From Vanilla planifolia (taxonomy: Eukaryota; Streptophyta; Magnoliopsida; Asparagales; Orchidaceae): a DNA stretch of 64,000 nucleotides. Below the pieces are notes generated by a model, which saw only the letters and a list, made by a program, of their open reading frames with translations, searched no databases and was not told where the DNA came from. The stretch covers positions 35,001 through 99,000 of the forward strand of contig JAIUJO010001073.1 of the NCBI GenBank assembly GCA_023846275.1, read 5' to 3'. Below are positions 1 through 11,900 of this stretch, one piece after another (within the stretch, counting starts at the first letter, position 1; each line of letters starts with the position of its first letter). The translations under genes and the position numbers were made by a program.

Positions 1-716
1 AAGAAAATGAAGAAGTAGAAGAAGAAGAAGAAGAAGAAGATGGTGATGAAAAGGAAGATGAAGAAGGAGAAGAAGTAGGAGAAGAAGAAGAAGTATAAGT
101 TGAAGTAGAAGAAGGAGAAGAAGGAGAAGAAGAAGAAGAAGAAGAAGAAGATGATGATGATGAACAAGAAGAAGAAGAAGAAAAAAAAGAGGGGGAGGAA
201 GAACAAGAGATAAAGAGGAGGAGGAGGAAGAGGAGGAAGAAGAAGAAGAAGAAAGAGAAGGAGAGGAACCAGTAGAAGAAGAAAAATTAGGACAAGGATT
301 AGCAGAAAAGGAAGAAGAAGGAGAAGTAGAAGAAGAAGAATTAAAAGAATAAGAAGTAGCATAAGTGGAAGAAGAAGAAGAAGAACAAGGAGAAGAGGAA
401 AAACAAGAAGAAGAAAACGAAGGAGAAGAAGAAGAAGAAGAAGAAGAAGAAGAAGAAGAAGAAGAAATGAAGAAGATGAAGGACAAGTAGAATGGGAAGA
501 AGAGGAAGATAAAGAAGGATGGTTAGAAGAAGGGGAAGAAGTAGTAGTAGTAGTAGAAGAAGAAGAAGAAGAAGAAGAAGAAGATGAAGAAGAAGAAAAA
601 GAAGAAGATGAAGATGATTATGATGATATCGAAGAGCAACAAGAAGAGCAGAAAAAGTAATAATAATAAAAGAAGAAGAAGGAGAAGTACAAGTAGAAGA
701 ATAAGTAGAAGAAGGA

Positions 717-751
<35 letters not shown>

Positions 752-1242
752 ACAACAACAACAAGAAGAAAAGGAAGAAGAAGAAGAAGAAGAAGATGGT
801 GAAGAAGAAGAGGAGTAGAAGAAGGAGAAGCAGAAGAAGAAGAAGAGGAAAAAGAAGAAGAAAAAGATTAAGAAGAAGAAGGGGAAGAAGAAGAAGAGGA
901 AGAAGAAAATGAAGAAGGAGAAGAAGAAAAATAAGAAGTAGAAGAAGTAGAAGTAACAGAAGAAGAAAAAAAGAAAAAGAATGATCAAAAGAAGACAGAG
1001 GAAGAAGAAGAAGAATAATAAGAAGAAGAATAAAAAGAAGTAGGAGAAGAAGAAGAAGAAAAAGAAGATGGGGTTGAAGAAGAAGATGAAATAGAAGAAG
1101 AAGAAAAAGAAGGAGAAGAAGAGTAAGAAGAAGAAGATGGAGAAGAATTAGTAGTAGTAGAAGAAGACAAAGACGAAGAAGAGGAAGAAGAGGAAGAAGA
1201 AGAAGAAGAAGGCGAAGAAGAAAAAGAAGTAGAGGAAGAAGA

Positions 1243-1281
<39 letters not shown>

Positions 1282-1313
1282 AGAAGAGAAAGAAGAAGTA
1301 GAAGAAGAAGAAG
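1..1313. repeat. Imperfect (GAA)n purine-rich low-complexity tract
   Basis: About 1.3 kb of almost pure purine sequence on the plus strand, built from GAA/AAG triplets with scattered GTA, GAT and AAAA variants. It starts before the window and stops sharply at about 1313, where LINE ORF1 sequence begins. Long open frames through it (Lys/Glu/Arg-rich on plus, Phe/Leu/Ser-rich on minus) result from triplet periodicity without stops and are not genes. Polypurine tracts of this kind can form triplex DNA; no such role is shown here. Confidence 0.95.
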
Positions 1314-1960
1314 TCCCATTTCAGTAGCCCAGTCGTCGAGTAGAAAGGGCTCCCTAATCTCCTTAGCAATTCTCAGGATGTTTTCCACATCCCAGTATAT
1401 TAATGGGAGGCACGGAAGACGCACCCACACTGGTGCACACATTGTCGTTGTAGCGTTGGGCCCGAATTCATGTGTCCAAATTTTAAGTCCCATGGCTTGA
1501 CCTGCAACTTGCCACGGGCCTTCTAGCCAGACTTCATTCCTATCACGAATGGAGTTGAAATGCAGGCAGAAGTAGCCGCAGGACAGGTCGAGGATCCTGA
1601 CATTCTTGTAGTGGCCTCATCTCTTCAGCAGCACCCGTGTGATGGCAGAGAATGGAAGAGTGTTCCCGTATACTCGCCCAACCAAATCGAATTTGTAGAA
1701 TTTGATAAGCCTATAGCATGCTTCCGATGAATGGGCCTCCAGTCTCGCAACAGCCCCATGCTCGGGGCTAAGGATTTCCTCCGATTGGTTGGTCCCTGCA
1801 TGTTCCTCAACCTTGTGTGCTGTGTATCCCAGCTCCATCTGGCCAGTAATCGCAGTATGACCAACATTTTTATCCCTCATCCATCGCCCTGGCTCTGACG
1901 TTCAGGTTGCTTAGCTAGCGCTTCCATAGATTCCACCTCCTTCATCGGGTTGTCCATTAA
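1314..1960 (-). pseudogene. LINE ORF1 (DUF4283-type) remnant
   Basis: The minus-strand translation matches the N-terminal region of plant non-LTR retrotransposon ORF1 proteins, the RNA-binding gag-like protein: a segment with FDLVGRVYGNTLPF, then a DUF4283-like block ending in APVWVRLPCLPLIYWD. The frame is closed once, by TGA at about 1617-1619 where the family normally has Trp. The remnant is cut at its 3' side by the GAA tract at 1313, so the zinc-knuckle half and all of ORF2 are missing. Its 5' side fades out near 1960. It is a dead fragment. The family call is firm; exact limits are not. Confidence 0.75.
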
Positions 1961-2800
1961 GTCAGTAGTTCCAACAGTTTAAATTGATACCTCAGCTGCT
2001 TAAGCTGAAATTTGAGGAGCATGGAGATTCTTCTTGGCAGCCATCATTTCCCCCTAAGAAGTGGAGGAGAGGAATTCTCTTACTGGCGATTGGCTCCCAG
2101 AAGTTCTCATCTTTTTGTTGCTCTTCCTTACCTTGTTTCTCACCATCGTTCTTCCCGTTAGGGCTGCAGGGGTTCCAGAACTAGGCAAGAGGACGATTTG
2201 GTATGGTGCACTGTGAGATGTCTTTACAATTAATCCTGTCCACGTGCCCCCGCTTAGAGCAAATTTCCAAGGATTTCAAATTCAAAGTTCCCAAATGCAC
2301 AAGGCTAGGCAATCCTGCACAATGGTCTTGGCTTCTCACATGCCCTATGCACTTGCACACGCGTCAGCTAGTCGTTACCAGCTTCCTGTCATGTGCACGC
2401 CTTCCCTTCCGTCTTGTCGTGAGTTCACCTGTTCCAATCTCCAGTGCCGTCACAGTACCTCACCCTCTGCTTGCGCCTCCACCACTAGCTTCAAAGTCCA
2501 GCTTCTCTTCACTGGCCTTTCGCCACTCATGTCCCGTACTCTGCACTTCGCCACCAGCAATCCGTCACCAACCCCCCGTCACCAGCCCTCCGCCACCAGC
2601 TTCCCGTCACGAGCTCCTTCCCGTCTTTAGCTTCCCGTCATGAGCTCCTCCCGTCCCTAGCTTCCCGTCACCCTCCTCCTACACCTCCACCACCAGCTTC
2701 TCTACACTGACCTTTCACCACTCACGTCCCGTCCCCTGCACTTCGCCACCAACAATCTGTCACCTGCCCCCTGTATGAGATGTAGCACCCACAGTCTCCA
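1961..2800. other. GC-richer spacer, no gene recognised
   Basis: The base composition is much richer in C and T than the DNA to the right. Short open frames here (2203-2643 and 2244-2630, plus strand) are Ser/Pro/His-rich with no family resemblance and look like chance. It may be the 5' untranslated part of the neighbouring minus-strand LINE, but no homology supports this. Confidence 0.5.
2474..2772. repeat. Direct repeat of about 100 bp, period about 208 bp
   Basis: The stretch 2474-2568 (CCTCCACCACTAGCTTC through CACTTCGCCACCAGCAATC) recurs at 2682-2772 with several substitutions. Between the two lie smaller C-rich repeats built on AGCTTCCCGTCA. It looks like local duplication in a pyrimidine-rich spacer. 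No function is visible. Confidence 0.65.
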
Positions 2801-3169
2801 ACGAAATCCAAACAGAGACGTCCACAAACCCCGTCGGCTTCTCAGACTTGGCTTTCCTAATATGCCACTACTTGATCATGCAAAGTAGACACAATTATCA
2901 TGTGGTAGAATCTAGACTTGGCCTCTCCTCCTCTTAAAACATAATTATTAGCTCGACATAAAATTTTAAATGTCATAGATGAACACATTTGTATATTCTT
3001 AAGATAGGATTTTTGATGATATTGTTAATCAACCAAGGTATATCAATGAGTATATCACTTGACCTTTTTACATCTAACTTCATAATGGTTAAAATCCCAA
3101 ACTTTAGATAAGTGTCATAAGGATTTGTCAGTAAGAAGGCCTTTTAAGTCGAATAACTAGGCGATTTAG
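2801..3169. other. AT-rich intergenic DNA
   Basis: No gene or RNA is recognised. It lies on the 3' (integrase) side of the decayed gypsy polymerase to the right and may contain unrecognisable element sequence. Confidence 0.4.
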
Positions 3170-4520
3170 CAGCATATTACTCAACTTCGTAAGATGAGCA
3201 AAGTCTTCACTAGAATCTCCATTATTGGCTAGTTGATCCACTTATTGATTTTGTTCTTAATGAATCAAAAATAGATATATAGTATCGTACATTTGGAGAA
3301 GAGGCCAAGCTAGTATTCATAGGATTTTATGGTAAATCTTTATTTTTTTAATAAGACACTACTTACTTATTAGTTAGTTGGAAACTACTGAATATTTTTA
3401 AATGCTTCATTTGTAGCCCTTAAGCAAACTAGTGACTTGTAATTAAGGCTTCATGCTTAGCCTGTTTGTTGGTGATAATGAAAACAATTAGGATAACACC
3501 TTTAAGCTTTACTAACTAAGAGGTAAGAAGGATTGAACTAATGCTACAAGACTCACACATGAAAGCTCCATCAAAAAAGGTTGTCAAAAGTTTATATGAG
3601 TCTTAGGCTTTGAATCAAAAGAGTTTCTCCATTAGAAAACCTTTAAGAACTTGAGATTTCATAAATGAATAGGAAGTGAAGTTAAGTTCAAACTCATTAT
3701 GCTTAATTACCCACTTTTACAACCTATTTATATCATCTATTGGATAAAGGATGTGCCTCAAAGGTTTATTAGTTATCACATTTATGATGTGAATATTGGT
3801 ATAACTAATAGATTGACATAAGTAAAGCTATGGTTGGATGCTCTATTAGAGAGTATCTTAACTCTACATCTTTCTAAGTGAGAGTAACATAATAGATTGG
3901 TTGTTGAAATCCATTATTCTCTCGAACTAAGGCAGAGTTAATTATAAAACTTGAAGCAACTAAGTATATGCATAAAGACTCCCTAAGGACTAGATTGCTC
4001 AAGATTAGAGGCTGAGATAAGTAACAATTAAGCTCTATAAAAGCCTTTTAAAAATCTTCGATTTACTATCTTCTAAACGTATTGTAGAGTAGCTTGATGA
4101 ATTGTTAAAGTTTCTCTCCATGCTTGAAAATAAAAAAGGGTGAACTTGATAATTTTTTAGCTAGATATTGAGTATCTCGATGAGCTTTTTAGGAAGGCAT
4201 GTTTATCAAATCCTTTACCATGTTTAGATTTACTTAGATTCCTTTTTTTGAGACCATGAAGTTAAGAAACCTCCTCAATAAAGTGCTAAAATTACTTTGA
4301 AGATATTTAGTCCCATGGTACACTTTTTAGATGTCTTTAAAGATCTAATTTTTACAAAAGGTTGTTTACATAACATTCTAAATTTTGCATCTCTAACTTT
4401 AGAAGATAAAATCAATCATCATTTAACAAATAGTTCTAGCATTATTTAAATCAAATGACATTTCTCAAAATGTCACAAAGTAATTATAGCTTATGCCATT
4501 TCTTTCTCTATCTTTTGATT
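3170..4520 (-). pseudogene. Heavily decayed Ty3/gypsy pol: RT, RNase H and second RNase H-like domain
   Basis: Reading the minus strand from right to left, pieces follow the order of a plant Ty3/gypsy polyprotein: an RT piece like MPFGLKNA (here MSFDLNNAR, ~4470); NPxKCxFG and FLNFMVS pieces (~4240-4310); then the RT-RNase H connection and RNase H with LVLRESLCIYLVASSF and QQPIYYVTL (~3880-4010) and TNKPLRHI (~3750); then a second RNase H-like domain with TNKQAKHEALITSH (~3430). Many stops and frameshifts separate the pieces, so it is ancient and inactive. Two RNase H-type blocks in series are typical of the TAT/Ogre branch; assignment to that branch is inference. Confidence 0.7.
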
Positions 4521-4529
4521 TTGAAAACA

Positions 4530-7500
4530 TATTTTTTTAAATAAAAAACCATTAGCATAATCATTTTTAAAAATCATAGTAAAACTAATATACATTTTTA
4601 CATTTTGAAAATTATAACAAAATAAATATAAAAAATTTAACATTCTTTCAAAAGGTAAGTTCTTAGATCACTACAAAATTACAAAAACTAATACAAATAC
4701 AAAATCATTCTTATAACTGGTCGTTACTACTAAAATGTTGAAGGAGCTATCTTAGAAACTTAAACAACTTAATAGAAATGAAACAAACTACTAAATAAGA
4801 TAGAGCATGATCTATCATTCCCTTAGATTGTAACATTCATAATGTGAGGGCAATTATTTGAATAATATTTTGATATTTTAAATTATCATGTTCTTAAATT
4901 AATAAAAAAATCATAATCATAGGTTTGATTTATGATCTTAAGAAGAGAAGATTTATAATATCCAAAATATAAAGAAAATTAAATTATTGTTATTTTGATT
5001 TATTTACAATTTTAAAGAATTTTTGAAAACTTTAAAGTATCACTTCATATTATTCAAAAGTTGTACACCATTAAAGGAGCAACCCCTAAAAAGAGAGAAG
5101 CAAACTAGGAAATAAAATGAATAAATTATTTGAATATAATGATAATATGTTGACAAAATAAATCCTTTGAGTATTAAAATAGAAGATCAAAGATTTATAA
5201 GGATTAACTTATGAGCTTATAAAGTTTTTAAAATAATTAAAAATATTACATAAATTCACAAAATTATGAAATCTTACGAAGGCATAGAATTTACAAGTAT
5301 AAGCATAGTAAAAATTTTGTGACTAAAAAAGTAGGTGTGATAATCATTGAACCAAAAGTTAATGAGGATTTAAAAATATTTCAAGTTTGGTTAAAGTATT
5401 AAAAATATTAAATATGATTAAAAATTTATAAAATTTGGCAAACAGGTGGAGTGACCAAGAAGAATGATACAAAATTAACCACTAAACTTTTGAAGTTCAA
5501 ATTATTAAAAAATTACAAAAATTTTAGAATTTCCTAATTTTGATTAAATTATATTTTTTTAATTTTCCTAACCTTAATGTACTGACAAAATTGACATGAC
5601 ATAATCTATTTTTTTTCAAAACTATTGAATTCCAAGCAATATGAAGGCAAGAAGTCACTAAACTGAAGCGGTCTAATTGTTGAAGGGAAATGAAGCATCG
5701 ATATTTAGTATATGAGAGAATGACCATGGATGATGAGGGTGTTTTGAATAAAATTAAACATTTTGATCGTGGTTGACAGCTTAAAGAGAAGAGGAGGGAG
5801 AGAAGTAGTGTTGTTAAATTATTAGAAAGAGTTTAACTAGTTAAGGGAATTGAGAAATAATCTTGGAAATTAAGAAAGATATATTGTAGTTAGAGTAAAA
5901 TACTTAAAATGAAGAAAATATGGATCATATAAAGGCACATAATTTTATATCTATTTTAAGGGGAGACCTTTACAAAAGGAATTGAGATAGCAAGCTTATA
6001 CATCTATGTATACTTAGTATTGTATAATGCTTGGCAACTATAATAAGTAATGAATTGAAATCTATCAAATTCAAAGATGATTGACATTCATGCTTGTATT
6101 GCTTATGTTTGCTTATATTTTACTAAGCATCATATGATCATGATTTTCTTATAGATGTGTAAAACATGTTACAATAATATGTATGATGATAATGGCCACT
6201 AAAAGGCAATGATTATTCTTAATGCAATTAGAAAAGAGAATAAAGGAAAAGAAATTAAGAACAAAGGTTGCTAAAATGTAAAGTATGATTCTATAAGTTC
6301 AATGATATTGGTTTTCAAAAGTGGTTTTTATCATTCTAGATTGATATGTTGTAGAGATGAGCCAAAGGAATCACTATGTAGATTGTTTTACTAAGAATGA
6401 TGTGATTTAGGAAAATAGATCTAATTTGTTTATGAAAAGACTTTCCTTATACTAATTAAAAGAAAAACTAAATTAAGAAAAAAAATTAAAAAAAGAGTTA
6501 AAAAAAATTACAAGCATCCTCCCTAAGCATTTTAAAATTATAAACAAAACTTTATTTTCATGTGCTTATCACATTCTATAATGTGTGTTTTGTATAAGGT
6601 TGACCCCTATCTTGTATGACTTGAAATATGATTGTTTTTCATACATATTTGCCACTAAACAAGTAGTGATTTGCTTAGTATATTTGCAATCTAAATTTTA
6701 TGTCAAAATAAGGTACTTCACAAGATTTTAGGGGAGCAATAAAAGTGATAGCCATGTGTATGGCTATCACTCTTAGTATTTCTTATCTACTTGATTTAGT
6801 ATGAACCTAGTTAGTAATATGTTGTTATATGAACTTGATGTTTTAAGAGAATTATGAAATGTTTTTAATTTGCTTTAATTATCATTTTAAAATGATAAAA
6901 TTGCTTTATAATTTTTTCAGCATGGTTTTACAAAATATGACGATATTAGTGTTATAGAAATAATTTATTTAAAAAATATTTTTTAAAATCAAAGAAAAAG
7001 AAAAAAAGATGATGTGATTTCACTTGGAAAGATTATACCATAAAAAAGATTGAACCAAGTATTATTGGTTCAATGATGAAATAATATAACATGGATGTAA
7101 AACAATTAATTTTTGAGTTATGTTGTATGTTGTTTTATATCATATAATAAACATATTAATAACATGTGATAAACAATAAGAAAAATTTTTATTTAGTTTC
7201 TTAAATTATTTTAAAACATAATATTTTTTTGAAAAAAATCATGTAAATTTCATTTAATACTTTTTTTTTGTTTCTTTTAATGGGTTATTAGGTTAAATCT
7301 TTTCATATTTTTCAAATCAAATTGATAGACATACGAAACATATTATTTTATATTATTTTTATCATTGTGGTGCTACATCCTAAATATTTTATTCTAAATT
7401 ATATCTCTATTTTAAATATATGTTATTTTGAATATTAAATTAGCATCTTTGATCAATCATTAATTATTTATTTTTCAAAATTATGCTGGCCAAATATTTT

Positions 7501-7600
7501 AGGTACTTCTGTGAATGAAATGCGTGAAACAAATCTTGATTGTGGTACGAGGATTAATTCAATACTGGATTTAAAAAAAAATTTAACTAACTCATTTTAG
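4530..7600. other. AT-rich intergenic DNA, possible old LTR sequence
   Basis: No gene recognised. The TGTAACATTCATAATG at about 4830, a TATAAAGG-like box near 5930 and the purine-rich stretch at 5780-5810 recall the layout of a plant gypsy LTR (start, internal AG-rich part, promoter). No matching second LTR, target-site duplication or coding region was found, so this is only a suggestion. The open frame at 5524-5727 (minus) shows no family features. Confidence 0.3.
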
Positions 7601-7609
7601 AGTTAAACG

Positions 7610-8973
7610 GCGTTTGGAGTTCATGATCGGGCTAACCTCGTTACCCGGGGCTGGCAAATGGGGAGTAGAGTTCCTGCTTCTCTCGAGATCAAGCCTTGCC
7701 CGTTCCAGTCGCCATCTCACTGGAATCTTTTTAGCTACTCGCTTAATTTCGTTCTTTCGCTCTTTTTAAGGTCTGTATCCAATTCTAGGTTCGTTTGATC
7801 TATCTGCCGGTGGCTTGTTATCTTGAGCAGCGAGAGAAATATCGTGGGAACCCTAGCTTGCCGATTTCCATGTCAGCGTGCGTGTACATACCCGTTCAAA
7901 ACTTGGAGGAAGAGGTGCAGGTTGCCTTAGACCAGCTTCCCCGTGATGCCCCAGACATCGTTGACATCCTCAAGGCAGAACAGGCTCCCTCGATCTCTGG
8001 CACATAATTGCAGTATGCTTCTTAGAACCCCTTTCCTCTTGTACTTTTACTTTCTATTAATTCTTCTTACCTTAATTTGTGATGTTTATGTATGTTACAA
8101 TATATATGGTGTCATTGCATTTGTGTCATGTGTCATTGTTTAGCATATTTTCCCTTGTTGTACTTTCAGTAGGCATATATATAAACCTAGCTGTTTTAGC
8201 TATTTTTTTCTTATGAAGGAGATGGCAGCAAAGGATTACAAAATAGGGCAGGTTATCCATTCCCCATAGGATTATAACAAGTTATATAATAATAAACAAA
8301 ACAAAGATATGCACAATTTTATGATTTTTTTTGACAACAGCAGGTGTAAAGTTGTCACTTATGACTATCTTTAATTGATTATTGACTCATTAGATAAAGC
8401 AAAATTCTATGACTGACTTATATGTTTTGTAGTATAGAAAATTTCATATTTTTTTAGATTATTCTTTTGTCAATGTACAAGTTATCATTCGTCTCTCTAT
8501 GTGTAGTAACTAGCAATTTATTTGTTCTCAATATGTATAGTAACTAGCAATTTATTTGTTCTATTTTGTTTATGCAGAAGGAGTACTTTAAGGGAAAATT
8601 GAACAATTTAAACAAATATTAAACAAAGGTTCTAGTCCTGGTATTGAAATTTCTTGCTATCCATTTTTTTGGTTTTGCTCCATCACCTTTTTTTCAGATT
8701 TGGAGTATTAACTTCTTTGTATTTGTAGCATTACTACCTGTGCTCATTCTTTTAGTCAAGGAGTGTTTATTTATTTCAGAGATAGATGTATACAATGCTG
8801 ATGCTGATATGAGCAAATTGCCATTCTTAATGCTCTTGGCGCTTACCGTAATTATTTGGGAAAGATTGAGACAAAACAGCAGAAGAAGGATGAAAATTTT
8901 GCTTTAGCAACTCAATATTACAATCGAGCATCAAGGATTGATGTTCACGAGCCATCCACTAGGGTGGGAACAG
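7610..8973 (+). pseudogene. CTR9: CTR9 (Paf1 complex subunit) 5' gene fragment, three exons, broken
   Basis: CTR9 (VIP6/ELF8 in Arabidopsis) is a tetratricopeptide scaffold of the nuclear Paf1 transcription-elongation complex. Exon 1 (7870-8012) starts at ATG in a GC-rich leader and reads MSACVYIPVQNLEEEVQVAL, then DQLPRDAPDIVDILKAEQAP. A one-base deletion near 7988 shifts what should be the L-D-L-W-H-I-I-A part. A GTATGC donor follows. Exon 2 (8578-8640) encodes KEYFKGKIEQFKQILNKGSS with another one-base loss. Exon 3 (8780-8973) carries IAILNALGAYRNYLGKIETK and ATQYYNRASRIDVHEPST, after indels at its start, and ends at a GC-type donor. The remaining ~90% of CTR9, with most TPRs, is not found downstream. 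It is most likely a duplicated, truncated pseudogene with the original promoter side retained. Confidence 0.85.
8499..8562. repeat. Two-copy tandem repeat, period 34 bp, in CTR9 intron 1
   Basis: The string TAGTAACTAGCAATTTATTT occurs at 8504 and again at 8538, with flanking similarity (TATGTG/TATGTA before, GTTCT after). It is a short duplication just upstream of the exon 2 acceptor. Confidence 0.8.
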
Positions 8974-11900
8974 GCAAGTATCTCTTGTTTGATCCCTTTA
9001 TATTTGCTCATGTGTGCTTTAAATAATCTTACTCATTTTGATTATGTCTTGTGACTTTCTCTATCAAAGGATTTCTTGTTTTAGTTTTTTTTATTATTAT
9101 TACTTCACATTGTAATTTAGGTAAATGAGTTTTCAAGTGTGGATAATTTAGTTCATGTGATATGATAACTCTTTGGAAACATTTCAAAAAGGTTTATATG
9201 CTTTTCTTGCCCCTTCCTATTTTTCTAGCCAAGGGTAACTGATAAAACTTAAAGAGGACAATTGGAAGTAATAGCTTGCCTCTTGCTTTCTTCTCAAATA
9301 TGACAATAAGTGGTTATAGTATTATGCTAACATGATTTGCAATATGTATGACCTGTTTGGCCTTATTGAAGTTTGTTTTGATTGGGAATCTATTATGTTG
9401 TTTGGGTTAGTATAACTCAGTTGATTGTTAATGTGGTTTAAGGAGAAGTTTTGTTTATTTACTAATTTGTGTTTGTAAGTTTTAAGCCAATTTTGTGTTT
9501 GGTTGCTAATTTGAGATTGTATTGTTTAACTTGTCTTGCAATTAATAATAATGTTAGCTAGTTAGAGGTGGTCAATGGCTAATGACATGGTGAGGTTGTG
9601 GACTAATGTTATAGTCGGCAACATGCATTAAGAGGCCAACATCAATAGAGGAGGTAACAACATAACCCATTAATTTGTTAATCCAATGAAAGTGGATGGG
9701 TTCTACCACTAACACCATCGCTACTAGTTTCGTATTGCATGTTGTTGACCACCCCTCAAAAAGGATTGATTATTACTTTCAAAATAAAAAAAATGCTTAG
9801 TTACATTATAACTTTTTAGCTAATTGGTTTAGGGATTTTGGCCAAAAATGACATTGGGTAGTGTTAATGGGGTTAACTTCAGCATTTTTGCTAAATGATG
9901 GCTTATAATGCATTGCCTTTAGTGAATATATTTGGCATGAAAAACTTTGTATGGAATTATTTCTTGTTTCTATTACATTTCTTCTTTGGAAAGCTTTATT
10001 ATTCTTTTTTCTTTTGACATATATAGCACATATTTTGATATTGTGCAAAAGCATGCAACATCACAACATCTTAGCCAATTTCAAGCATAGTTAAGATAAG
10101 GTTGTCAATAACCAATGAAAAACCTATAAACTAACATGATATAAATCCTTTAACAAGTAGCATTGATGCTAGGACATACCTTAAAATGATGTGCTCTATT
10201 GCCTAAATATAATGAATATGAGATACTTCATGCCTCCTAGATGTAGCAAAATAGAGAAATGTGGTTCGTGCATTACCTTGGATGTGGATAAAAAACACTT
10301 GTTGGAGGATCTAGAGTATGGGTAGGAAATTGGAATATTGGTACTTTAATTTATATATTAATGGAGTAATTGGTTATGATTTACAAGAGGATCAATGATT
10401 TGCATATTTAAGAATCTAAGTGAAAAAAATCAAGGTAAAGTGAATTGTTACTTTAGTATTTAAGATTCAACACTCAACAAAGAATTGAAATGAAAATGCA
10501 GTTTGCATAATTTTAGATGAGAATTTGAAAGGTTATGAAGTAGATATTAAAATGAACATGAGTAGAATCATAACTTAAAGATTCTTATAGCCATGTTAGC
10601 TATGAATATTTTTTGTGTTTATTCCATTTAAGTTAGAGTAGATATTAGTATTAGGAAAAATGGAATGATTTCAAGAAGTTGACAGAAAGGATCCTCTTTT
10701 GTGTTTTTTTATGAGATTTAAATGATCAAGTAGGAATAGAATCAAAAGAATTTGGAGGCTTTTATATGACTATGGTTTGGGGAAGACCATCGAAAATGGT
10801 AAAAATTTTTTAGAGTTTGCTCTAGACCTTGTTTGGAAAATAAGTTTCAAATGAATTTTTCAACAATTTGTTATTTTTAAACTTAAAAGTATTAAAAGTT
10901 TAACAAATATTTTTCATTAAAACCCCATTTTCCTGTATGATGTAAAATTCCAAAAGCTCTTTCCCAAACCTTTATGAACTTACAAGCGGTAACCCTAGTT
11001 TTTTTAATTGTATGATCTCTACTTCTTCTATTAGGGAATAAGTAGAGAATTTAATTCATAAAAGAGTGAAAATTTCAATAACACACAGATTATTTCTTTT
11101 GAGGAAAAGCGATCATTTAGATTGCAACACATTAAAGATCATCCTGTCCAAATATTTGACCACTTAGCATTGTGTACTGTTCTTAGACGTCCACCTTATA
11201 GTATGAGAAAAGAAATCAAACCAATGCCTTGCAATTAGGCTGTAGAATCTTACGGTTAAAATATGCTTTTGTTTAAAAAGGAGTCGTAGAGTCATGCATT
11301 TGGGACATAGATGAACACTTTTTATATGGAAGGTTATTGATGATAGCATCTTTAAATTGCTTAGATTTGTTTTGAAAATGTAAATAATGCTTTGGATTAC
11401 AAGGAGGCTTGTTGGTGTTAATAGGAAATGCATGAGAAGGACAAAAGAAGAAGATTTATTATGAAATATGATTCAATTGCGAGAATATGAAGATTAAATG
11501 AGATATAAATTAGCACAATGAGAGCTTAAAAAATTTCAATTAGTGATACTATAAAAGTTCCTTGTAATGATTTATATGGCAAGATGCTAAAGTGGAAAAA
11601 TGCATATTTGTAACTTACCAAAGCTAAGTGGAAGAAAACATAAGGTGTGTATCAAGGGCAGTGGTTAGGAAATACTAGTAAATGATAATGATGATGTTAA
11701 ATGTAGGTGGATGAGTTGTTTTTGCAAGTTTTTCAATAATGATTGTGATTGAATGGTTAGTTTTGAGAGATTATTTGTTTGAAATATTTTTTTAAGTAAA
11801 TCATAAAATTTGTTTGAAGCCTTAAAAAATAATATGCAATTGTTTTTAAGGAATCTATGAAATGCATGATAGAAATTATGTCTTGGTTTATTAAATTTGT

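Noticed and set aside
341..1493. Long minus- and plus-strand open frames (up to 291 codons)
   Set aside because: They are Phe/Leu/Ser or Lys/Glu runs from the GAA tract. Only the end beyond 1313 has real LINE ORF1 sequence.
4830..6750. Solo LTR with defined borders
   Set aside because: Only loose resemblance to LTR layout; no paired end, target duplication or PBS. Kept as a remark in the intergenic entry.
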